Below are positions 1 to 8,999 of a stretch of 64,000 nt of DNA, in pieces (positions within the stretch are counted from its first letter, which is position 1; every line of letters begins with the position of its first letter). Below the pieces are notes generated by a model. The model was not told the DNA's origin, did no database searches, and saw only the letters and a program-made list of their open reading frames with translations. Origin of the DNA: Pediococcus pentosaceus (GTDB lineage Bacteria > Bacillota > Bacilli > Lactobacillales > Lactobacillaceae). Location: positions 186,001-250,000 of the forward strand of contig NZ_JQBF01000001.1 in assembly GCF_001437285.1 (NCBI RefSeq), given 5' to 3'. The position numbers were made by a program, and so were the translations under genes.

Positions 1-510
1 TTGGGCAGGACTGACGTGGAGTAAGGCAGCAAAGAGAGCTCGCGTAGTCATTCCGTGACAAATGAGTAGGATTGATGCAGTCGGATATTTTTGCTTCAAT
101 TCATCTAAAAAGCCTGTTACGCGGTTAACCAGCTCATCGTAACTTTCTGAATTGGGTGCATAATCGGAATACTTCTCATTAAACATCCCCATTTGATTGA
201 AAATTTCAGGATATTGTTCAAAAATTGCGTCTTCGGCAGTTCCATCCCAGTCTCCAAAATTCATTTCAGTTAAACGTTCATCAAAATTAATCGCTGAAGC
301 TTGGTCACCTAAGAGTAATTCGGCCGTTTGTTTAGCCCGACGCATGGGACTGGAGAAAACTTGATCAAATTGATTCCAGTCAAAAGCACGTTGAGCCTCT
401 TGGGCTAACTCGATTCCAGCTTCTGAAAGATCAACATCAGAACCAGCCCCCGAAATTAATCCGCGACCGTTATCGCTACTAATACTATGTCGTACAATTG
501 TTAAATCCAC
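1..510 (-). CDS. histidine phosphatase family protein (phosphoglycerate mutase-like), 3' end missing
   Basis: The frame opens at a GTG at 510 and stays open for 170 codons to the window edge, so the C-terminus is missing. An in-frame TAA lies two codons upstream of the GTG, and a GGCGGTGA ribosome site precedes it. The N-terminus carries the phosphohistidine motif VRHS (Arg7, His8), followed by a SPMRRAKQTAEL segment, a conserved acidic EMNFGDWDG stretch and the second catalytic histidine in CHGMTTRAL (His152). This is the histidine phosphatase superfamily (phosphoglycerate mutase/broad phosphatase branch). The usual RHG is RHS here. The substrate cannot be told from sequence. The gene is divergent from the exopolysaccharide operon. 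Confidence 0.85.
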   Translation of the reverse strand, partial: MDLTIVRHSISSDNGRGLISGAGSDVDLSEAGIELAQEAQRAFDWNQFDQVFSSPMRRAKQTAELLLGDQASAINFDERLTEMNFGDWDGTAEDAIFEQYPEIFNQMGMFNEKYSDYAPNSESYDELVNRVTGFLDELKQKYPTASILLICHGMTTRALFAALLHVSPAQ

Positions 511-656
511 TGTTTAAGTCACCGCCGTTTTTGTTTGTTAATACGCTTACATTTACGATGATACCATAACTTAGACATTGAGAGTATTTTTCTATTTTAG
601 ATATGTTTTGTTTAAAATTAATTTCAATAAAAAACTTTTTTACGTCTCAAAGTTTA

Positions 657-685
657 TTGCGTTAGTCAAATAAGTTAAGTATAAT
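657..685 (+). promoter_or_regulatory. promoter of the exopolysaccharide operon
   Basis: TTGCGT (657-662) and a perfect TATAAT (680-685) are separated by 17 bases, a good sigma-A match. Transcription should start near 692 and run into the glycosyltransferase genes. Confidence 0.7.
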
Positions 686-735
686 GGGTTTTCGCTGGTT
701 ATTTACAGCGTGAATTATTACTAGGGTGAAAGATA

Positions 736-819
736 ATGTACAAACGGATTGTGTTTTATACTGGTAAAACGATTTATTTTACACTTTTATTACATTTGAA
801 TGTTAATGCACTTCTTTAA
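736..819 (+). CDS. possible 27-residue upstream peptide
   Basis: ATG at 736 follows AGGGTGAAAGATA, a plausible ribosome site, and the frame ends at TAA 817-819. The peptide begins MYKRIVFYTGKT and ends in a leucine-rich stretch. It lies inside the leader of the exopolysaccharide operon. I recognise no family. It may be a regulatory upstream frame or chance; only comparison with related genomes would tell. Confidence 0.25.
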   Translation: MYKRIVFYTGKTIYFTLLLHLNVNALL

Positions 820-886
820 GGTGTATAGAGTGTATCATGATATAGGGTGGAAAATTTTATTTTGAGTTTAAATAATAGGTGAAATT

Positions 887-1984
887 ATGAAAAAATATGG
901 GATTTTGATTCCAGCTTTAAATCCGGACCAAAAGTTAATTAAATTGGTCCATGAATTATTAAATAATGTGATTAATTTTGATGCGCTAGTATTGGTTGAT
1001 GATGGCAGTGCGGTCACGAACCAAGCTGTTTTTAAAGAACTTGAGGAAATTGGAGAACAGCGAATTCATGTTTTACATCATCAACATAATGAAGGAAAAG
1101 GCGCGGCGTTGAAAAATGTTTTCCGTTATATCCGCAACTATTTTCCAGAAATCGAAGGGATTGCGACAATGGATTCAGACGGACAACATACCGTGGGAGC
1201 TTTAAGCTCATGTATGGAGAAGTTCGAAGAAAATCCCACAGACTTGATTATTGGAGTTCGTAAATTTACTAATGAAATTCCCGCACGAAGTCAATTCGGA
1301 AATGTCTTAACAAGTAAATTAGTGAAGTTGTTAACTCACCAGAATATCTCAGATACACAAACAGGTCTAAGAATTATTCCTCACCAATATGTAGATCAGT
1401 TAATTGAATTTCCTGGAGACCGTTTTGAGTTCGAATTTGATATGTTGCTTCAGGCGCGTAAATACGATGTAAAAGTGATTGAGCAACCCATTCCAACCAT
1501 TTATTTGGATGGTAATAAGTCATCTCATTTTCGAGTGGTTCGAGACTCGCTTGCAATCTATGCCCGTTTCTTTAAATTTGCAGGGAGCGGAATTATTTCT
1601 TTTATTGTTGATATTGCGCTTTTTGAAGGAATTATCCTACTAATGGGAAACCATGTGTTAGATAGTATTATCCTAGCAACAGTTATTTCTAGAGCACTTT
1701 CAGCGGTAGTTAATTATACGCTGAATCATCGCGTTGTTTTTAATGGAGGTGGGCGGCAAACTTTCATTAAATACGGGGCTTTATTTATAGTGCAGATGAT
1801 TCTTTCAGGTTATCTAACGGACTTAGTTACCAATTGGTTACCACATAATGGAAATAGCATTGCCCCCATGTTGGCTAAAATGATGGTTGACTTCACATTA
1901 TTTATCATTAGTTACCAAATTCAAAAAGACTTTATTTTCAAAAAAGATACTGAGGTAAATTATGCCAAAAATCAAGAAAGTTAG
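887..1984 (+). CDS. family 2 glycosyltransferase with C-terminal GtrA membrane domain
   Basis: This 365-residue protein has two parts. Residues 1 to about 225 are a GT-A glycosyltransferase of the dolichol-phosphate-mannose-synthase type: ILIPALNPD start, DDGS nucleotide-binding motif, DSDGQH metal motif and a TQTGLRI segment. Residues from about 230 to the end form a GtrA-like four-helix membrane domain. Such proteins usually load a sugar onto undecaprenyl phosphate and help move it across the membrane. It is the first gene of the exopolysaccharide operon, and the next gene overlaps its 3' end by 23 bases, so the two are translationally coupled. The sugar cannot be predicted. Confidence 0.88.
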   Translation: MKKYGILIPALNPDQKLIKLVHELLNNVINFDALVLVDDGSAVTNQAVFKELEEIGEQRIHVLHHQHNEGKGAALKNVFRYIRNYFPEIEGIATMDSDGQHTVGALSSCMEKFEENPTDLIIGVRKFTNEIPARSQFGNVLTSKLVKLLTHQNISDTQTGLRIIPHQYVDQLIEFPGDRFEFEFDMLLQARKYDVKVIEQPIPTIYLDGNKSSHFRVVRDSLAIYARFFKFAGSGIISFIVDIALFEGIILLMGNHVLDSIILATVISRALSAVVNYTLNHRVVFNGGGRQTFIKYGALFIVQMILSGYLTDLVTNWLPHNGNSIAPMLAKMMVDFTLFIISYQIQKDFIFKKDTEVNYAKNQES

Positions 1985-3923
1985 TTATATTTTAGCGATT
2001 GTTTTATCAGTAATTTATCTGTTGTGGCGCATATTTTTTACTATTCCATGGCACGCGCACATATTCACTTTGATTTTTGCTTTATTGCTAGTAGGGAGTG
2101 AAATCTTTTCTAGTTTTACTGCTTATGTATTGATTATCTTTAGATTAATCCGAGCAGATAAGACCCAAAAACTAGAAATTCCTAAGTTTAATTTGCAACA
2201 GCCGATTCCTAAAATTGACGTAATTATTGTTACGCATAACGAAGAAGTTTCGTTGCTAAGAAAAACAGTCAATGCAGCAACCTTTATGGATTATCCTGAT
2301 AAAAGTAAAGTTAATATCGTAATTGCAGATGACGGGAATCGTCCAGAAGTACGAGAACTAGCTAAAGAATATCAGGTTAACTATGTGACGATGGAAAAAA
2401 ATAAACATGCTAAAGCGGGGAATATTAATAATGCGCTGGAACAGTTAGATGCACCTCTATTTGCTATTTTTGATGCAGATATGATGCCTTTTTCTAATTT
2501 TTTAACTAGTAGTGTCCCATTTTTTACAGAAAATTTTGCGGAATTGGAAGAGGATCCAGATCATACTAAGCCAATTGGGTTTGTTCAGACTCCTCAAAGT
2601 TTTTATAATGCGGATATTTTTCAATTTAATCTCTTTTTGCAAGATGCTGTAGTAAATGAACAGGACTTCTTTTCGCGGGATGTCAATGTGTTAAATGGTT
2701 CTAACGGACATGCCTTGTTTACGGGATCAAACGCAGTTTTTTTGCGAGAAATTGTTGATAAAGTTGGAGGATTTCCAACGGATACGATTACAGAAGATTT
2801 TGAGTTAGGAACAAAGATTAACAGTGAAGGTTACATTAGTATTGCTACTCGTGAACCCGTTTCAAGTGGAATCACACCAGTTGATATTAAGAGTGTTATT
2901 AAGCAAAGAACTCGCTGGGCTCGAGGAGTTATTCAGAGTTGCAGAAACATGCATATCTTTACTAATCCGAAGATTACCTTACTTAATCGAATTATTTTGA
3001 TTAATACATGGCTTTATTGGTGGTCATTTTCTAGACGGTTAATTTATATTGCAGCTCCGTTATTGTATGCGTTATTCAAAGTTCAAGCTGTTAATGCTAA
3101 TTTCTGGATTTTAATGATTGTTTGGGCCCCAGGATACTTCTTATTGCATTTTGTTTTGGGAGATACTTCCAGCAATATCAGAAACGAACGCTGGGGGGAA
3201 ACCCAGGAAACTTTCTTTGCTCCATATTTGTTTATTCCAGTTATTTTGGAATCAATTGGGATCAAAGCTAAGAAATTTAAGGTAACAGATAAAAATGTTA
3301 AATTTTCGATTGTGGATAAACTCTACATTATTCCATATTTTGTTATGTGGGCTTTAACCTTATTAGCGATTGTGAAGTTCAATTATGGAAAATGGGGATC
3401 AGAAATCATTGTCGGAAGTGTTATCACTTTCTGGTTAGTAATGCACTTTATTAACCTAAGCTTCTGTTTATTTATTTCCATGAAACGTGATATCAATCGT
3501 AAGAGTGAACGGTTTGTTCGGCATGCTAAAGGTAAAATTATGGTAAATGGCGAATGGGCTAAGTTTAAAACCCGTGATGTTTCAGATGGTGGTTTTTCAT
3601 TTGAATTTGTTAATAAGGACTTACGCCTAAAAATGAACGATCAAGTCGAAGGAATTATTTATCACGAAAACTTTCCGATTAAGTTTAAATGTACTGTTGC
3701 TCGAGCGGTAGATACGGAACCGATTTGGTATGGGGTGGTAGTCAAAATTGATAAGAAAGAAGATCAAGATCATTATCTTCAGTTAATTTACGATGGGGAG
3801 AATCAATTCTTATCAAAAGAGCAAGACCACTGGATGACGCCTTTTGATGAACTTCATTTAAATGTTATTCTAAGAATGAAAGAATTAGAAAGAAATGCTA
3901 CTCAATTTATGAGACAACGGTAA
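1962..3923 (+). CDS. BcsA-like processive glycosyltransferase with PilZ cyclic di-GMP domain
   Basis: The 653-residue membrane synthase has every hallmark of a cellulose-synthase-type GT2: DDGN at 123-126, the DAD metal motif at 171-173, TED at 277-279 and QRTRW at 315-319, between N-terminal membrane helices (about 7-62) and a C-terminal membrane block (about 345-505). A PilZ module follows: RxxxR at 509-513 (and 513-517), then DxSxxG at 539-544. The 30-residue spacing between these two motifs matches that of BcsA. The protein should therefore polymerise and extrude a polysaccharide when cyclic di-GMP binds. The polymer need not be cellulose. The start has GAGGTAA upstream and lies inside the previous gene. 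Confidence 0.88.
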   Translation: MPKIKKVSYILAIVLSVIYLLWRIFFTIPWHAHIFTLIFALLLVGSEIFSSFTAYVLIIFRLIRADKTQKLEIPKFNLQQPIPKIDVIIVTHNEEVSLLRKTVNAATFMDYPDKSKVNIVIADDGNRPEVRELAKEYQVNYVTMEKNKHAKAGNINNALEQLDAPLFAIFDADMMPFSNFLTSSVPFFTENFAELEEDPDHTKPIGFVQTPQSFYNADIFQFNLFLQDAVVNEQDFFSRDVNVLNGSNGHALFTGSNAVFLREIVDKVGGFPTDTITEDFELGTKINSEGYISIATREPVSSGITPVDIKSVIKQRTRWARGVIQSCRNMHIFTNPKITLLNRIILINTWLYWWSFSRRLIYIAAPLLYALFKVQAVNANFWILMIVWAPGYFLLHFVLGDTSSNIRNERWGETQETFFAPYLFIPVILESIGIKAKKFKVTDKNVKFSIVDKLYIIPYFVMWALTLLAIVKFNYGKWGSEIIVGSVITFWLVMHFINLSFCLFISMKRDINRKSERFVRHAKGKIMVNGEWAKFKTRDVSDGGFSFEFVNKDLRLKMNDQVEGIIYHENFPIKFKCTVARAVDTEPIWYGVVVKIDKKEDQDHYLQLIYDGENQFLSKEQDHWMTPFDELHLNVILRMKELERNATQFMRQR

Positions 3924-3951
3924 TTAGTTTAAGAAATTGTAGGTGTATTTT

Positions 3952-5805
3952 ATGTCAATATCGGGATTAATCGTCTTTATCATGGCCCAAATTGGATATA
4001 CTGGGATGGTTCGCATGGCAGGTGTGAATAAATACATGTCCTGGATTACATCGATGGTAATTCAAACGTTGCTATTGTATGTTTTGGCGATGCTAAATTG
4101 GTTAAAATTTGGACTAAAAGCAGTCGTTATTTTAGGCTGCATTTTTGTAGTAGTTCGAATTGGATCAATTATTTTCCGAGTGGGAAAGTTACCTTTTGAA
4201 GGTATCCATTATTTTGATGTTTGGATGATTGTTATCGGAATTATTATGGGACGCATCTTATTTGCCAGCCCGTTGATTCACTATGATAATTATTCACATT
4301 GGGCATTAATCATAAAATACCTCCTATTTCAAGGTCATTTGCCAGTTGCGGCAGATACCATTATTTCGTTTACTTCTTATCCACCGGCGACGGCTTTATT
4401 CATTACTCAGTTTGTATCATGGGTAGGTTTTAGTGATGGTGCTATGTTACTAGGACAGTTTTTATTGATTTGGGCCAGTATTTACGGAATATTTGCGGTT
4501 TTACGGGATCGAACTCGTTCAACCAACTCATTTGTAATCTGTTTTGCTGTTTCAATTATTAATATTTTTAATATTTCAATTCGAATGAATAATTTATTAG
4601 TTGATTTTGTCCTTCCGGTAGTCGCCGCCGCAGGATTTGCGGGAGTTTATGCTTACCGTCGCTCGCCTTGGTTGCAGTGTGCTACAGCGTCTTTATTTAG
4701 TGCGGAACTTTTACTGATTAAAAATTCTGGAACGATGTATGTAGTGATGCTAGGCTGTTATTTGTTGTATTCTTTAGTTACCAATGGACAAGGTCAACGC
4801 TGGAAACGCCTGGGTAAAGGCATCAGCCAAACCGTCGTGACAATGGGACTAGGCTATTTACCATTCTTCTGGTGGAATCAGCATGTGCATGCAACTTTCA
4901 GCGCTGTGTCAAAACATCAAATTAGTACAGATGCGTACAAGAGTCAGTTAGCCCATGAAAGTTCAGCCGTAATTGCTAAAATTGGAAGTAAATTTTTACA
5001 TCAGATTTTGAGTTTTAACTCGCTATCGACGCGTGGAGTATTACTTATTAACGTCGGTCTACTCGGAGCTTGGATTATTATTCGCTGGTTTTTACGTAAA
5101 AAGAATAACCTGCTAAAAAGTTTAATAGCTATTGATATCAGTTTTATCGCCTATTACATCAGTGTATTTGCGATGTATATTGTTTCAATGCCCTATGCAG
5201 AAGCAATCCTGTTAGATGGATCTGAACGCTATCTTTCAAGCATGGTGATTCTAAACCTGCTATTAGCGACTATGGTGCTGGTTGTAGCGATGGACCGAGC
5301 TAGTTTTGAAGAAGATGTTAGTAAACGAGGAATCCGATCTTTCAGTAATGTTATTACCAAAAATGTTTATCAGTTATCATCATTGGTTTTAATGTTGTTT
5401 GCCTCCATTTTGATGTTTTCTGAAATTAACGGAATTAAGTACAATAACACCTTAGGTAAAGAACAATTGCCGGTACAATTAAAACAAATAGCTCAGCAGA
5501 GTACTCAGTACAATCATCAGAAAATTCTATTAGTTGACCCACATTTTAATGATGTAAATAATTATTACGCGGGTTATGTGGGACGTTATTATTTCTTTTC
5601 CGATCAAGTTGTTGGACAGGAAAACTTCATGATGTCTCAAGCGGAGTTCAAAAACACCATTAAACAGTATGATTATGTGGTGTTACCTGAATGGCATCGA
5701 ACATTTACGACCATGCTGGAAAAAACGTACCATCAGGATTATAAAACGGGGTTATTTAAAGTCACCAAAGATGGTTTACAAAAAGTAAATAAAATTAATG
5801 TTTAA
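3952..5805 (+). CDS. large polytopic membrane protein of the exopolysaccharide operon
   Basis: ATG 3952 is preferred over the in-frame GTG at 3943 because GTAGGTG sits five bases upstream. The product is about 617 residues with roughly a dozen hydrophobic segments and a soluble C-terminal tail (from about residue 510). After the fourth helix there is a periplasmic-looking DNYSHW motif and a SYPPAT segment, an arrangement common in lipid-sugar-dependent membrane glycosyltransferases and polymerases (PMT/Wzy-like), but I cannot assign a family firmly. Position third in the operon, 28 bases after the PilZ synthase, suggests it modifies or exports the polymer. A terminator follows directly. Confidence 0.7.
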   Translation: MSISGLIVFIMAQIGYTGMVRMAGVNKYMSWITSMVIQTLLLYVLAMLNWLKFGLKAVVILGCIFVVVRIGSIIFRVGKLPFEGIHYFDVWMIVIGIIMGRILFASPLIHYDNYSHWALIIKYLLFQGHLPVAADTIISFTSYPPATALFITQFVSWVGFSDGAMLLGQFLLIWASIYGIFAVLRDRTRSTNSFVICFAVSIINIFNISIRMNNLLVDFVLPVVAAAGFAGVYAYRRSPWLQCATASLFSAELLLIKNSGTMYVVMLGCYLLYSLVTNGQGQRWKRLGKGISQTVVTMGLGYLPFFWWNQHVHATFSAVSKHQISTDAYKSQLAHESSAVIAKIGSKFLHQILSFNSLSTRGVLLINVGLLGAWIIIRWFLRKKNNLLKSLIAIDISFIAYYISVFAMYIVSMPYAEAILLDGSERYLSSMVILNLLLATMVLVVAMDRASFEEDVSKRGIRSFSNVITKNVYQLSSLVLMLFASILMFSEINGIKYNNTLGKEQLPVQLKQIAQQSTQYNHQKILLVDPHFNDVNNYYAGYVGRYYFFSDQVVGQENFMMSQAEFKNTIKQYDYVVLPEWHRTFTTMLEKTYHQDYKTGLFKVTKDGLQKVNKINV

Positions 5806-5809
5806 GAGT

Positions 5810-5850
5810 AAGCTGAAAATGACAAGTGAATTGTGATTTTCAGCTTTTTT
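5810..5850 (+). terminator. Rho-independent terminator of the exopolysaccharide operon
   Basis: AAGCTGAAAAT (5810-5820) pairs with ATTTTCAGCTT (5836-5846), followed by a run of T. Confidence 0.85.
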
Positions 5851-5914
5851 AGTACTTTAAGTATAATAAGAGGAATAGAAGTAGATTAATAATAGAACTA
5901 AGCGTGGTGAAAAA

Positions 5915-6076
5915 ATGAAACGAAGGGATAAAATTCAGCGGATTATCTTATTTGCGCTGATTACAAGCGGTTTGAGTTGGTGGGTGGTATCTTTCCTACC
6001 CGATGTTTTTACGTTCAACTGGTGGGTTGTAGGGGCGGTTAATGCTCTGTATGTTTTTTATGTGTTAGGGAGATGA
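5915..6076 (+). CDS. 53-residue two-helix membrane protein, unknown
   Basis: ATG 5915 follows GTGGTGAAAAA, and a TATAAT box sits upstream at 5862-5867, just past the terminator of the previous operon. The product starts MKRRDKIQR and has two tryptophan-rich hydrophobic segments (about residues 10-26 and 36-51), with a basic N-terminus and a terminal arginine. It is probably a small inner-membrane protein. I recognise no family. The codon pattern and clean hydropathy argue that it is real. Confidence 0.55.
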   Translation: MKRRDKIQRIILFALITSGLSWWVVSFLPDVFTFNWWVVGAVNALYVFYVLGR

Positions 6077-6289
6077 AAACAAATTATAGGTGACAAAACC
6101 TAGAGTTGCGAAGCATGATAAATCCACATTGCAACAATCTTGGTTCAAATTTTTGGATTTTTCCAGACTAACATAAACTAAAAAATTCAGGTAGGGGATA
6201 CAAGGTTGATGTGTATAAATTATTTTATCTATGAAGACAATTCAGTATAAGGAAATAGTGAAATAATTAGCCTTAAAACCGAATCTTAG

Positions 6290-6320
6290 TTGCCACTCTT
6301 ATTAATTAATATGGTATAGT
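6290..6320 (+). promoter_or_regulatory. candidate mntH promoter
   Basis: TTGCCA (6290-6295) and an extended -10 TGGTATAGT (TATAGT 6315-6320) are 19 bases apart. The 213 bases upstream (6077-6289) show no gene or clear signal. Confidence 0.5.
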
Positions 6321-6326
6321 AGTTAT

Positions 6327-6485
6327 GGTTTTTGAAAAGAGCGCTCCGTTAGAAAAATAAAAACTAACAATTCATTGGTGGATTGATCCATTTTTTTGCT
6401 TTCTTATAAAAATGGATCAATTTTATGGTGGAGAGTTTATTTCAAGTTACCGAATTTCTAAACCAATAGAAAAGAGGGACTCAAT
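6327..6485 (+). promoter_or_regulatory. structured mntH leader with terminator-like hairpin
   Basis: The predicted leader of about 160 nt holds two hairpins: GTTAG/CTAAC around 6349-6369, and a perfect 14-bp stem ATTGATCCATTTTT (6382-6395) with AAAAATGGATCAAT (6408-6421), followed by TTTT. The second looks like an intrinsic terminator, 65 bases ahead of the mntH start, so it could act as an attenuator. I do not see the conserved yybP-ykoY manganese riboswitch core. Nature of the signal: unknown. Confidence 0.5.
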
Positions 6486-7829
6486 ATGTCAGAAAAACTT
6501 GATGAAGTAGATAGTAAGAGCCTGGACGAGATTAATGGTAGTATCAAGGTACTTAAGAATGCAGGCTTTTGGAAGACGCTGATGGCGTACTCCGGACCCG
6601 GATTTTTAATTGCGGTTGGTTATATGGATCCAGGTAACTGGATTACATCAATTGCGGGTGGGGCGCAATTTAGATATACGCTCCTTTCAGTTATTTTGCT
6701 TTCTAGTTTAATCGCGATGCTTTTACAGGCAATGTCAGCGAGACTAGGAATTGTAACTGGAAAAGATTTAGCACAGTTAACGCGTGAACGAACGAGTAAA
6801 AGAGTTGGATTCTTGCTGTGGATTGTCGCTGAATTAGCGATTATGGCTACAGATATTGCCGAAATTATTGGATCTGGAATTGCATTGGAGCTGTTATTCC
6901 ATATTCCATTAATTATTGGTATTTTGATTACAGCGGCAGATGTTTTGATATTGCTGCTATTAATGAAGCTCGGTTTTAGAAAAATCGAAGCAATTGTTGC
7001 AACCTTAGTTGCTGTTATTTTAATTGTTTTTGCGTACGAAGTACTGCTTTCTGATCCAAGTATTTCAGGGATTATCAAAGGGTATGTACCTTCAGTTGAG
7101 ATTTTAGGTAATAACTCAATGTTGTATCTGTCACTAGGAATTGTCGGTGCGACAGTTATGCCCCATGATTTGTATCTGGGTTCTTCAATTTCACAAACTC
7201 GTGAAGTGGACCGAAAAGATCGGGAAAATGTCGCTCAAGCAATTCGTTTTTCAACGATTGACTCTAATATGCAACTATTCTTAGCTTTCATTGTTAATAG
7301 TTTACTGTTGATTTTGGGAGCGGCCTTATTCTATGGAACGGATAGTTCACTAGGACGTTTCGTTGATTTGTTTAATGCTTTAAGTAATAACCAAATCGTT
7401 GGGGCCATTGCTAGCCCAGTACTTAGTATGCTATTTGCTGTAGCCTTACTTGCTTCTGGACAAAGCTCAACAATTACCGGAACATTATCTGGTCAGATTA
7501 TCATGGAAGGATTCATTCGACTACGTGTCCCATTGTGGGTACAACGCTTGGTGACTCGAGTCCTTTCTGTGGCACCAGTTTTGATTTTTGCCATTTATTA
7601 CCACGGTGATGAAGCTAAAATTGAAAACTTACTAACGTTCTCGCAAGTATTCTTAAGTGTGGCTTTACCGTTTGCGGTAATTCCTCTGGTTATATATACA
7701 AGCAGTAAAAAGTTGATGGGTGAATTTGCTAATCGAGCATGGGTAAAATGGTGTGCTTGGACTGCAACAATTGTCTTGATTTTGTTAAATATATATTTAA
7801 TCCTTCAAACGCTAGGTTTAATCAAATAA
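6486..7829 (+). CDS. mntH: NRAMP-family manganese (divalent metal) transporter MntH
   Basis: The 447-residue protein has eleven or so membrane helices and both metal-site motifs of NRAMP proton-coupled transporters: DPGN in helix 1 (residues 48-51) and [13 protein letters not shown] in helix 6. The helix-6 motif is MPHD where many family members have MPHN. The methionine that selects for Mn2+ over alkaline-earth ions is present. GAGGGACT precedes the ATG. Lactobacilli rely on high intracellular manganese, so Mn2+ uptake is the likely role. The gene is monocistronic, with its own leader and terminator. Confidence 0.92.
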   Translation: MSEKLDEVDSKSLDEINGSIKVLKNAGFWKTLMAYSGPGFLIAVGYMDPGNWITSIAGGAQFRYTLLSVILLSSLIAMLLQAMSARLGIVTGKDLAQLTRERTSKRVGFLLWIVAELAIMATDIAEIIGSGIALELLFHIPLIIGILITAADVLILLLLMKLGFRKIEAIVATLVAVILIVFAYEVLLSDPSISGIIKGYVPSVEILGNNSMLYLSLGIVGATVMPHDLYLGSSISQTREVDRKDRENVAQAIRFSTIDSNMQLFLAFIVNSLLLILGAALFYGTDSSLGRFVDLFNALSNNQIVGAIASPVLSMLFAVALLASGQSSTITGTLSGQIIMEGFIRLRVPLWVQRLVTRVLSVAPVLIFAIYYHGDEAKIENLLTFSQVFLSVALPFAVIPLVIYTSSKKLMGEFANRAWVKWCAWTATIVLILLNIYLILQTLGLIK

Positions 7830-7885
7830 GACCTGATATATAAGCGTTTAATTAACTTAAATTGAACTTCAAAGTTTGTTTCAAA

Positions 7886-7920
7886 GATACTCATTTCTAA
7901 ACGAAATGGGTATTTTTTTA
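7886..7920 (+). terminator. mntH terminator
   Basis: ATACTCATTTC (7887-7897) pairs with GAAATGGGTAT (7903-7913), followed by seven T. Confidence 0.85.
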
Positions 7921-7977
7921 TCTTATGGTGTAAACTAAAAATATAAAAAATAACTGTCTAGGTATTGGTGTGAAAAA

Positions 7978-8976
7978 ATGGAAACAAAAAAGATAACGAT
8001 TAAAGATGTTGCTAGACAATCAGGAGTTTCAATCTCGACGGTTTCGCAAATCTTAAATGGAAATGAAGCTCGGTTTAGTTCACTTACGGTAAAAAAGGTA
8101 ATTCAGGCAAAAAAAGATTTAAATTATGAGCCCGATTACTTTGCTCGTCGAATGATTATGAAAAAAAGTAAAACGATTGGTGTTTTAGTACCCGATATTA
8201 CCAATCCATTTTTTAGTGAATTAGTTCGTGGAATTGAAAATATCTTTTATCAAAAGGGATTTATAACTATGCTTTGTAACGCAGATCTTGACCAGGAAAA
8301 AGAAGATGCTTACTTAGCTGAATTGAGTCGACGTGGGGTTGATGGGTTTATTATTGCTAGTTCAGTAATTTCAAATGAATCTATTAATGCCACCTTAAAA
8401 GCTAAAAATCATCCATTTATTGTTCTTGATCAGAAAAAGGCTGATGGAATTAGTGACGCCGTTTTAACAGATGATTTTTCAGGTGGAGCTCAAGCCGCTC
8501 AACATTTGAAAGATTTAGGGCATCAAAAAATTGCCATAGTCATGCCGACTAATGCACCTGAAAATGTTTGTGGTCGTTTAGCTGGAGTACGTTCTGTATA
8601 TGAAGAAAAACAAATTGAAATTATCGATGCCCAGCTATCAAAAATTGGCGGTCGGGAAGCCGTTGCTAAAATTTTAGCAACGGATGTTACCGGAATATTT
8701 GCGGTCAATGACGAAATTGCCTTAGGAATTTATTTGGGATTAGCCGAAGCTGGTAAGCAGATTCCTGAAGATTATAGTGTGATTGGCTACGATAATATTG
8801 ATATGTGTGAATATATGGTTCCCAAACTGACCACTATTGCACAACCTATTTTTGAGTTAGGTCAGACAACAGCTAACATGCTGCTTGAAAGAATTGAAAC
8901 TCCTGATAAGAACTGGGAAGAGAAGACTTTACCCGTTCACTTAGTGAAAAGATTTTCCACAGCACATTTGATTTAA
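7978..8976 (+). CDS. rbsR: LacI-family ribose operon repressor RbsR
   Basis: This 332-residue regulator has an N-terminal LacI helix-turn-helix (ITIKDVARQSGVSISTVSQ, residues 6-24) and hinge, then a periplasmic-binding-protein-like sensor domain starting GVLVPDITNPFF and ending near the C-terminus. It sits directly upstream of rbsK-rbsD-rbsU in the same direction, and two AAAACGTTTT palindromes lie between it and rbsK. Repression of ribose uptake and catabolism, relieved by ribose or a ribose derivative, is the inferred role. GGTGTGAAAAA precedes the ATG. Confidence 0.9.
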   Translation: METKKITIKDVARQSGVSISTVSQILNGNEARFSSLTVKKVIQAKKDLNYEPDYFARRMIMKKSKTIGVLVPDITNPFFSELVRGIENIFYQKGFITMLCNADLDQEKEDAYLAELSRRGVDGFIIASSVISNESINATLKAKNHPFIVLDQKKADGISDAVLTDDFSGGAQAAQHLKDLGHQKIAIVMPTNAPENVCGRLAGVRSVYEEKQIEIIDAQLSKIGGREAVAKILATDVTGIFAVNDEIALGIYLGLAEAGKQIPEDYSVIGYDNIDMCEYMVPKLTTIAQPIFELGQTTANMLLERIETPDKNWEEKTLPVHLVKRFSTAHLI

Positions 8977-8999
8977 TAGAATCAATGTGCTATATTTTT
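8962..8999 (+). terminator. possible rbsR terminator hairpin
   Basis: GCACATTTGATT pairs with AATCAATGTGC around the rbsR stop codon, followed by TATATTTTT. The T-tract is imperfect, so partial read-through into rbsK is possible. Confidence 0.4.

Larger units (their letters stand above)
511..886. other. intergenic leader region of the exopolysaccharide operon
   Basis: This 376-base stretch between divergent genes holds a strong plus-strand promoter (657-685), a short hairpin CGCTG/CAGCG at 693-710 at the predicted transcript start, and a possible 27-codon upstream reading frame (736-819). The transcript leader would be about 195 nt, long enough for post-transcriptional control. I see no known riboswitch consensus, including the cyclic di-GMP GEMM motif. 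Confidence 0.5.

Noticed and set aside
6077-6289. Possible small genes ahead of the mntH promoter
   Set aside because: No open frame with a ribosome site and no clear hairpin with T run.
6620-7078. Long minus-strand frame of 152 codons inside mntH
   Set aside because: Mirror of the NRAMP coding frame; composition shows only antisense bias, and the plus-strand gene has all family motifs.
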